From Ahaetulla prasina (lineage: Eukaryota; Chordata; Lepidosauria; Squamata; Colubridae), in assembly GCF_028640845.1 (NCBI RefSeq), contig NC_080541.1, positions 158,666,502 to 158,730,501 on the forward strand: 64,000 nt of DNA. The letters run 5' to 3'. Below, one piece after another: positions 56,796 through 64,000 of the stretch (the first letter of the stretch is position 1; each line of letters begins with the position of its first letter). The position numbers and the translations under genes are program-made. A model generated the notes under the pieces. The model did not search any database and was not told the origin of the DNA. It saw only the letters and a list, made by a program, of their open reading frames with translations.

Positions 56796-57175
56796 GATAG
56801 GTAGCTTTTGTCTTACAACAGTTCATTTAGTGACCATTTGAAATTAACAACAGCACTGAAAAAAGTGACTTAAGACTGTTTTTTCACACTTAAGACTGTT
56901 GCAGCATCCCATGGTCATGTAATCAAAATTTAGATGCTTGGCAACTGACTCATATCTTTGACAGTTGCAGTATCCTGTGGTAATGGGATCCCTTTTTGCA
57001 ACCTTCTGACAAAAAAGTCAGTAGGGCAGTAACAACCATGTTACTAGCTTAACAACTGAAGTGGTTCACTTAACAAATGTGGCAAGAAAAGTCATAAAAT
57101 GGGGCAAAACTCAGTTAAAAAATTTCTCACAAATTTCAACACAAGTGAATGGTCATAAGTTGAGGATTATCTGTA
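56796..57175 (-). mobile_element. TA-flanked MITE, degraded copy
   Basis: Reads ggtagcttttgtcttacaac, gttcatttagtgaccatttg, and near the right end gtcataagttgaggattatc. Same family and orientation as 55846-56218, about 0.6 kb away. Confidence 0.78.
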
Positions 57176-57206
57176 TTCTATTATACTAGGGATAATATGT
57201 CTAGAC

Positions 57207-57287
57207 TTCCTTCCTTCCTTCCTTCCTTCCTTCCTTCCTTCCTTCCTTCCTTCCTTCCTTCCTTCCTTCCTTCCTTCCTTCCTTCCT
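57207..57287. repeat. (CTTC)n microsatellite
   Basis: About 20 tetramer units without interruption. Confidence 0.97.
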
Positions 57288-57476
57288 ATTTTCTTATGTT
57301 CTTATTTCTTATATTACTGTTTCCTCATTTATATGAGCAGTGACTTACGTTAAGAAGACTCATGGAATTTTCTAATGCTTCAGGCTGTCCCCATGTATTT
57401 GTTCCTTATCCTGTATTCATAATCATATCTGTTATCTTACGTGTTTGACAAATAATAAATAAATAAATAAATAAAA
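57288..57476 (+). mobile_element. Possible LINE 3' UTR remnant
   Basis: Ends gtgtttgacaaataataaat with an AAAT tail, much like the ending gtgtgacaaaataaataaat of the LINE at 52815-54345. No coding part. Tentative. Confidence 0.4.
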
Positions 57477-58201
57477 AATACCTTTTCAACAGCAAATGGC
57501 AGGATAGACATAAAGGTATTAGCATTTCTCTGTTTTCATGGCTTTTTTTTAATCTTATAAATTTTTGTATCATTTAACCTAATGAATAAACACTAGAGGA
57601 AATAAGACCTTTTAAGCATCTTCTCATCCTTCCACCCTTGTTTTTTGTTTTTCTTCTTGTCAGAATTTCCAATGTTGGAACAATAGTCTCATACAATGGG
57701 TTCCAATCTGAAATTGATAAAATATTAATTATTAACTCACAACTCGAGTTTACATGAAAAGTCTATAATAATGACTTTATCGCCTACAGAAGTACAAGTC
57801 CAATAGGACAAAAATGTGGCCGGCAGCTCAGAAAACATGAGCCTCATTGAGAAATTGATCACTCATTGTTCCAGGTTAGTGTATTGGATGTTGATTAATA
57901 TAAAATATATCGATAGTATTAAAATAAAGTTAGTTTTGAAAATAGAGCAAACAGAGAGTAGCAGACTCTTTCATTCATATTTATTTAAATCTGGGTCCTC
58001 TTATATAAATAGTCAAAATTAAATTTCAACCAACACAATTCAAAATTGGGTGAAAATCTACAAGATTGCTTTTTTGTCTGTATGTAGTGGTAGAAGAACT
58101 ATAGGAGAACTGTAAATCTTTCGAAGGGACATTCAAGGAAACTGGTCAGATTTAGTTGATCTCATGAAGTTCACTTAAATCAGCAAATGTTTATTTTTTG
58201 T
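57477..58201. other. Unassigned AT-rich sequence
   Basis: No gene or repeat recognised. Confidence 0.4.
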
Positions 58202-58525
58202 TGGTCTTGGCATTTTTGGGTCTTTTCCCATGTAAGGTTGAGAGTATCTTGGCGACATTTCGACGAGGTCTCACTCATCATTTTCAGGCTGGTGTTTTCA
58301 GCTTCGTGCTTCTGTGAATAAAAGGCTTAGTGCTCACAAAAGCATGAAGCCGAAAACACCAGCCTGAAAATGATGAGTGAGACCTCATTGAAACATCGTC
58401 AAGATACTCTCAACCTTACACGGGAAAAGACCCGAAAATGCCAAGACCTACATACCTATACCCGTGAAAACCTACAAATATATATTTGTAGGTTTTCACG
58501 GGTATAGGTATGTAGGTCTTTGTAT
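58202..58525. mobile_element. Inverted Penelope-like terminal repeats
   Basis: A terminal-repeat unit in minus orientation (58202-58322) faces one in plus orientation (about 58335-58447). Both carry the ggttgagagtatctt and aggctggtgtttt blocks. A further palindrome (about 58448-58525) is built on tttgtaggttttcacgggta. In the plus unit a TGATGAG box (58371-58377) and a GAAAC box (58390-58394) enclose a short possible stem, a weak hammerhead-like arrangement. It lacks the usual C before TGATGA. Confidence 0.75.
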
Positions 58526-58559
58526 GTAGTGTTTGTATGTGTTTCTGAGGGTGTTTGTA

Positions 58560-59821
58560 TGTAGGTCTTTGGTTATTCGGGTTTTCTCCCACATAAAATT
58601 GGAAGTGTCTTGGCGACAATTCGACGAAGTCTCATTCATCATCTTCAGGCTGGTGTTTACAGCTTCGTGCTTCTAGGAGCAATGAGTGATCACAGCTGTT
58701 TCTTCCTTTTAACTGCTAGTGGGGGTTTGAACTGATTGGTTGGGAGCTTGGCTGTGTTCTGATTGGGTGGAGGTGTGTTCTGATTGGTTGGGGGTTTGGC
58801 TGTGCTCTGATTGGATGGTGGGGTTCTCTGTGCTCTGATTGGATGGGGGTGTGTTCTGTTGGGGGGGCTTGGTTGTGCTCAGGTTAGCCTGAGTTGCAGG
58901 GGGATTTGAGTTGGTGAGCTGCATTGCTTTTGTTTCGCTTCGCATTCATAGTCGTGCTACATGTCAGTCTGCTTCATGTATGGATTGGAGGAGTTTGAAA
59001 TGGCTAATGTTGCAGCTGCGGTCTGGCTTCTGGTCCTTGGTCATGCTTCCTGATCAGTGTGGGTTTGTTTCTGCTTTCTGGGTGGATGTGTGGTGGTGAC
59101 ATCCTGTGTGGACCTCGTGAGTGTGGGTCTAGTGTCATTCCTCGTGTTAGGGACTCGTTTGTCAATAAGGGCGGGTTTCCAAATGGCTGGTATCATCTCG
59201 TTTGTTCATGCTGTGTGGGCGTTTTTCTATCTCGATGGCTTCTCTGATTATTCTGTTGTTAAAGTGTTCAGTTTTGGCGATAGTTCTGGTCTTTTTAAAG
59301 TCAATATCGTGTCCTGTGGCTTTAAGTTTTGGACCAGGGAAGAAGTTGGTTCCTCTTTTTTGACTGAGTTCTTGTGTTCTTCAATGCGTGCACTTATTCT
59401 TCTGTTGGTTTGTCCAAGGTATGTGGTGGGGCAGGCGGTGCATGGGATTTCATATACTCCTTGATTTTCTAACTCAATTTTGTCATTGGGGTTTCCTAGG
59501 AATGGAGGATATTTTTCAGTTTGTGCAGAATGCTGTCTTGATGTTGTGTTTGTGGAGGATCTTGCTGATTCTGTCTGTGGTGCCTTTTATATATGGGAGG
59601 AGGGCAGTGCCGTTTTCTTGTTCTCTGTCTTGGATTTTAGTGGGGGGTTCTTTTTGGATTAGTTTGGTAATCTTATTTCTCTGGAATCCATTGGACGTTA
59701 GTGCGTTAGTGAGAGTGTGTAGTTCGGTTTTTAGATGTTGTTCGTCAGCTAAGCGTTTTGTTCTGGAGATGAGTGTCTTGGCTACGGAGTTGATCTGTGC
59801 TGGTGGTGGCCCTCCTCCCAT
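58560..59821 (-). mobile_element. Penelope-like element, 5'-truncated, minus copy
   Basis: A terminal repeat (58560-58680) follows the coding end in minus orientation. Upstream are tandem NQSEHTS-type repeats (58709-58945) and the GIY-YIG region. The 5' end at 59821 lies in the linker between RT and endonuclease, so no RT remains. It meets a plus-oriented copy head to head. Confidence 0.85.
58945..59821 (-). pseudogene. Penelope-like GIY-YIG endonuclease region, frame-shifted
   Basis: Minus-strand reading starts with a linker (AQINSVAKTLISRTKRLADE and LLPYIKGTTDRISKILHKHN, 59516-59821). The endonuclease follows: GVYEIPC and TYLGQT for the GIY and YIG boxes, SARIEEHKNS for the arginine segment, and REAIEIEKRPHSMNKRDD for the catalytic glutamate segment. 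Compared with the plus copy, one base is missing at ctggtccaaaactt near 59310, which shifts the frame. The GIY-YIG domain nicks target DNA in these elements. The RT is missing, so this copy is dead. Confidence 0.82.
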
Positions 59822-60420
59822 ATATAAAAGGCACCACAGAAAGAATCAGCAAGATCCTCCACAAACACAACATCAAGACAGCATTCTGCACAAACCGAAA
59901 AATATCCACCATCCTAGGAAACCCCAAAGACAAAATTGAGTTAGAAAATCAAGGAGTATATGAAATCCCATGCCCCACCTGCCCCACCATATACCTTGGA
60001 CAAACCAACAGAAGAATAAGTGCACGCATTGAAGAACACAAGAACTCAGTCAAAAAAGAGGAACCAACTTCTTCCCTGGTCCAACACCTTAAAGCCACAG
60101 GACACGATATTGACTTTAAAAAGACCAGAACTATCGCCAAAACTAAACACTTTAACAACAGAATAATCAGAGAAGCCATCGAGATAGAAAAACGCCCACA
60201 CAGCATGAACAAACGAGATGATACTTCCCGCCTACCAGCCATTTGGAAACCCGCCCTTATTGACAAACGAGTCCCTAACATGAGGAATGACACCAGACCC
60301 ACACTCACGAGGTCCACACAGGATGTCACCACCACACATCCACCCAGAAAGCAGACCCAAACCCACACTGATCAGAAGCACGACCAAGGACCAGAAGCCA
60401 GACCGCAGCTGCAACATTAG
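59797..60420 (+). pseudogene. Penelope-like GIY-YIG endonuclease region, open frame, no RT
   Basis: An open frame of 207 codons. It starts in the linker (LLPYIKGTTERISKILHKHN) and continues with CNRKISTILGNPKDKIELE. The GIY box is GVY at 59953-59961 and the YIG box is YLG at 59992-60000. SARIEEHKNSVKKEE, HLKATGHDIDFKKTRTIAK and IIREAIEIEKRPHSMNKRDD follow. All these blocks are in one frame to the stop at 60418-60420. The apparent start codon at 59797 lies in DNA of the opposite copy, and the RT domain is absent. The domain could fold, but nothing suggests it is expressed. Confidence 0.85.
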
Positions 60421-60740
60421 CCATTTCAAACCCCTCCAATCCATACATACAGCAGACAGACACCCACTATGAAGATGTAGCACGACCACGACCACGAAGC
60501 CAAACAACAGCAATGCAGCTCACCAGCTCAAATCCCCCTGCAACTCAGACTAATTTGAGCACAACCAAGCCCCCACCAACACAGGACACACCCCCAGCCA
60601 ATCAGAGCACAAAAAAACCCCCATCCAATCAGAGCACAGCCAAGCTCCCACCCAATCAGTTCAAACCCCCACCAGCGGTTAAAAAGGAAGAAACAGCTGC
60701 AATCACACATTGCTCCCAGAAGCACGAAGCTGAAGCCTTT
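59822..60740 (+). mobile_element. Penelope-like element, 5'-truncated, plus copy
   Basis: Contains the GIY-YIG region and then tandem caatcagagcaca-type repeats (about 60580-60660) mirroring those at 58709-58860. It ends at gaagcacgaagctgaagcc near 60738, where the terminal repeat would begin, so its own terminal repeat is almost wholly missing. Confidence 0.85.
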
Positions 60741-61230
60741 TAACTCTAGCTTTGCTGAATGCTGGATACCTGGGCCTAGAGTTTCATTTTATGTGTAGGG
60801 AAGAAAGTGCAATGGGAAATGAGTAAGTATTGGAGCTGTTCAAAATAATATGCCAGCCTTGATCATTACAAATGTCAGTACTATCATTAAGTTATAACTG
60901 ATCTACTGATTTGTGGGAAAAATGATTTGATGAACGATCTTATTGTTACAAAGCTCTTACATGGTATTATAAAGTAATACAAATGCTATTATTGAAATGC
61001 TATTGAAATGCTATTGCTATTGAAATTAATGCTATTGAAATTAATGCATCTACAGAATCAAATATAGCCATGAGGCCCTTACACTAGGAATAATTGAAAA
61101 TCATAATCCCACTCCAAACAATTACATGAAAATACCATTTCCTCTTCATGCTGAAGGGACTAACGTCAACTACTGCCCACCTCCAACCCCTTTCATATTG
61201 TCCACTAAAGCAAAACAATTCTACTATATA
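60741..61230. other. Unassigned AT-rich sequence with small tandem repeat
   Basis: A short tandem repeat of attgaaatgctatt type lies at about 60985-61050. Otherwise nothing recognised. Confidence 0.4.
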
Positions 61231-61340
61231 GGTAGTCCTCATTTAGTGTCTTCAGTTGGGACTAGCAGCTTGGTTGTTAAGCAAACCAGTTGATAAGTGA
61301 GAAATGATGCCATGACAACTGTGCTTAGATTTTTCCTCAG
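61231..61340 (+). mobile_element. TA-flanked MITE, left-end fragment
   Basis: Reads taggtagtcctcatttagtg, cagttgggactagcagcttg, then gttgataagtgagaaatgat. This is the left end of the 24497-24899 family with internal loss. Confidence 0.6.
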
Positions 61341-61360
61341 CTTTCCTTTTCCTTACAGCA

Positions 61361-61430
61361 GGAGTGTCAAATTTGCGGCCCGCTGGCCATGCCCACCCCC
61401 AGTTTAGCAAAGGGGGAAAAAAGTCAATAT
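61361..61430. mobile_element. hAT-type MITE, one end only
   Basis: Begins CAGGAGTGTCAAATTTGCGG with gcccgctggccatgccc following, as in elements like 38256-38379. The other end was not found. Confidence 0.5.
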
Positions 61431-61689
61431 TCTCATCCAAACTCTTCCTTTTCTTCTTGCTCATTCTAATTTCTCTCAACATTTACAAAAACTGATATGG
61501 AATTAAGAATATTATCCTCAAATCACTAATTATACAAACATTTGTATTTCGTACTTAGTTCTTCTGTAGTTCTTCTATTTTAGTTTGATAGAACTAAGGG
61601 TAATATTAAGAACATTGTGTTGGGGATGCTGATGCTGTTCCTTTAAGTAGATCCTTAATTATGTAACTGAATAATATGATGCATATCAT
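61431..61689. other. Unassigned sequence
   Basis: No gene or repeat recognised. Confidence 0.4.
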
Positions 61690-61895
61690 CTTCTTTTAAT
61701 GACCCCATAATCCCTTGCAGGGTGGAGTCTGGGTAACTGAATGGAGCTGAGTATTTACTGGCCAGATGCCCTTCCTGTCGCCAATGTGGAGTTTTGTTCA
61801 GTAGAAATATTCTCATTGTGCCTAGAGAGAGAACTACCTGCCTCTGCCTAGGATCAAACTCACAGCCTCCTGATTGTGAGGCAAGAATAATATGA
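61690..61895 (-). mobile_element. tRNA-derived SINE-like repeat
   Basis: On the minus strand it starts cttgcctcacaatcaggagg and has a B-box-like gagtttgatcctagg. Then come ggcagaggcaggtagttc and agggcatctggccagtaaat. This order is familiar from a common squamate SINE. The A-rich tail is not clear. Confidence 0.65.
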
Positions 61896-63320
61896 TATAT
61901 ATAATTACTTCATATGTCGTATGAAAAGTAAAAATGCAAGAGAAATATTTTTATGCAATAGCACAGGCTGTACAAGGATTGAAATAAAAGAGCTGGTTCA
62001 CACCTAAATCCAAAATGTTTTCCTAAACAGACACCCATCTATTATCACCCTTTCTTTATTGGTTAGCTTTCCCCATTACAACAAACCAATAAATGATTTG
62101 TGCATATAAGACTGGCTATACGCATTCTGCTGAAGCTAGTGGTTCATTCCATTTTTTAAAAAAAGTAAACATGATGTGCCCTCTCTTGGTCCTTTTTTCC
62201 TGTCCTTGTTTATTTATCCCTTTACCTATTTTTTATTGTACCCTTCCGACAAATTCATTTCTTGTGGGTCAGAGCTGTGATCTTGTATTGACAGAAGAGC
62301 TGCTATTTGAGGGAATATAAGACCAAGGGCAGAAATAGTAAACAAAATTGCTCCAATTTTATAGTGTTGCCATGAGGTAGCTTTGTCATTTGATTTCATA
62401 TTGAGGAGACTGAGCATAAATCACAGGCACAGGATAAAAATCTAAACTAAATCTGGAACCTCTAGATTGGGTTATCCCCCTTTTTCCTTCCTCAGATCAC
62501 AGCTGTTCAGTACAAGTTGAAAAAAAAAATAATAGTCATAATCTTATTTTTTTTACTTCCCAATAACTCCTTTGAAAGAGCCTTAGCTTATATAATCATT
62601 TTGTTTTGATGCTAATGTTGAATATATAACCTAAATAAATATTAAAAATCTCAAGAAAGATGAACCAATTCAAATCATGTTTTGCAAAGAAAACTGCCAC
62701 AGGTCACAGAGCTTGGGTGTGTGTGTGATAATCTTAGCTTCAAGACAAAATGTTTGGCATTTATGGAAGGTTCAAGTTGACATTTAGATAGAAGAATACT
62801 ATGATGCTTCAGAAGAAAAGTCTATTTCTCACTATCTATCTCTCCTTCTCCTTCTCCCTCTCCCTGTCCCTTCTCTCCCTCACACACAATTTTCATTGCC
62901 TACTAGATACAATTTTCAATGACAGATTTCTCACCAGCATGAGAGGAATTAGATTCTTCAGTGTCCAACACTAAATATCTGAAGAAAACCAAATGCAGTA
63001 GCTCTTCAAAAGTGTGTTCCATTATGATACACGCTATTATATTGCAGTGTGAGCACTGCATATTCTTGCATATCAAGAATATGAATTATTATGGTTAGTC
63101 ACACAGTCATCCAGATTTTTATACTGGATTTGGTATTTTTATGCACCTACTAAGTCCTTCCCAAGGACCTGGGATAGGCAGATGTATTGCTACCATTATT
63201 TTTTAAAAAAAATTCCAAAGATTTATGAACTAATAGAAAACCATTGAATAGACCAAGTCTGACTGGCAAAAAGGCCATATAAGTCTCCGGTCTTAAAAAT
63301 TATATAGCGGCAACTATGTG
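61896..63320. other. Unassigned sequence
   Basis: AT-rich, with a pyrimidine-rich patch near 62835-62885. No gene or repeat recognised. Confidence 0.4.
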
Positions 63321-64000
63321 GAAAAGAGCCAGTTTGGTGTAGAGCCGTGATGGTGAACCTATGGCATGTGTACCACGTGTGGCATGCGGAGCCGTATCGG
63401 TGGGCACTTGAGCTCAGCTGATTTTTGGGCCTTCCAGTCCCATTGGAAGTTGTCAAATTGGCCTTTCCGGCCTCCGGAGGTGGTGGTGGGGAAGGCCCGT
63501 TTTTTGCTCTCCCCAAGCTCCAGAGCCTCTCTAGGAGTCTGGGGAGAGTGAAAACGGCCTTCCCCATCCCCCTGGAGGCCCTCTGGAGGCCAGAAATGGC
63601 CCATTTGCCAATTTCCAGTGGGACTGGAAGGTCTGTTTTTGGCTCCCCCCAGGCTCCACAGCCTCTCTAGGAGCCTGGGGAGGGCGAAAATGGCCTTCCC
63701 CAAGCCTCCGGGGGCTGGGTGCATAGAATTATGGGTGTGAGCACTCGTGTGTAATCCCCCCCCGACCCCCAGTTTTGGCACATAATGGCAAAAAGGTTAG
63801 CCATCACTGGTGTAGGGAGTTTGGGAGACCATGAGTTCTAGTCCTGCCTTAGACATAAAGCCAGATGGATGACCTTGGGACATTTTCTGTCAGCCCTAAG
63901 AAGCAGGCAACACCTAACCATTTATGAAAAATCTTGCCAAAAAACCTGCAGGGACTTATCCAGGCAGTTGCCAGGAGTCAAAAACTGAAGGTACTAAAGG
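63321..64000 (+). mobile_element. Sauria-type SINE split by a hAT element
   Basis: Head aaaagagccagtttggtgta (63321-63344), then after the hAT insertion gggagaccatgagttctag, ccttagacataaagccag and the tail atccaggcagttgccaggag, gtcaaaaactgaaggtac. The tail resembles the BovB 3' end. It reaches the window edge or nearly so. Confidence 0.85.
63345..63809. mobile_element. 465-bp hAT-type element inserted in a SINE
   Basis: Ends CCGTGATGGTGAACCTATGG and AGGTTAGCCATCACTG. Flanks gtgtagag (63337-63344) and gtgtaggg (63810-63817) match at 7 of 8 positions. The interior has two related copies of a stretch with gcctctctaggag and gaaaacggccttcccc (about 63500-63570 and 63625-63705). No transposase. 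Confidence 0.87.

Noticed and set aside
58709..58945. Frame with NQSEHTS repeats as a possible secreted repeat protein
   Set aside because: It is the tandem-repeat region of the Penelope-like copy, mirrored at 60580-60660, with no separate start or signal peptide.
1..64000. CRISPR arrays, operons, phage genes or bacterial systems
   Set aside because: The repeats present are eukaryotic transposons and microsatellites. No spaced direct repeats of CRISPR type and no prokaryotic gene organisation are visible.

Overview
The window reads as non-coding DNA from a squamate reptile, most likely a snake. The reason is its repeat content rather than any recognised host gene: an RTE-BovB LINE, Sauria-type SINEs with BovB-like tails, several L2, CR1, L1, RTE/Rex3-like and R4/Dong-like LINE pieces, Penelope-like elements with a GIY-YIG endonuclease, many short hAT-type elements, and many microsatellites. 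Nearly all long open frames lie inside these elements or in low-complexity or GC-rich sequence. The only host-exon-like segment is at 41490-41702, a 70-codon open stretch behind a good 3' splice site. I could not name its gene.

Layout. 1-10 kb: AT-rich unique sequence with a BovB 3' end (4139-4979), a hAT foldback with a perfect 8-bp target duplication (6119-6224), a long ATTT tract, and two long hairpins (3378-3450 and 9177-9287). 10-18 kb: a tRNA-derived SINE with an L2 tail, hAT elements, L1, CR1 and R4/Dong fragments, and a solo LTR sitting inside a SINE. 18.3-22.9 kb: an apparently full-length but broken L2 LINE with a CpG-rich 5' region, AP endonuclease and reverse transcriptase remnants, and a 3' stem-loop. 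22.9-29.2 kb: a 1.46-kb hAT element, a TA-flanked inverted-repeat element, long GGAA tracts, and three more L2 3' ends. 29.9-32.8 kb: a complete-looking L1-type insertion that carries ORF1 but no visible ORF2. 33-41 kb: a CR1 3' end, a SINE with a CR1 tail, a 2.4-kb GC-rich hAT element, and a decayed RTE-like LINE. 41-55 kb: the exon candidate, a 1.1-kb hAT element, another L2 end, a repeat-poor stretch (47.6-52.8 kb), and a CR1/Rex1-type LINE. 55-64 kb: an L1 fragment, TA-flanked elements, an inverted pair of Penelope-like elements, and SINEs, one of them split by a hAT element.

How the parts fit together. The LINEs supply reverse transcriptases. At least three SINE types here carry 3' tails resembling three different LINEs (L2, CR1, BovB), which suggests each is copied by its own partner. 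The ORF1-only L1 element would need ORF2 protein from another L1; L1 ORF2 remnants occur elsewhere in the window. The hAT and TA-flanked elements look non-autonomous: I saw no transposase. Family names come from recognised protein motifs, terminal sequences and target duplications read by eye. No database search was run, so subfamily assignments are provisional.
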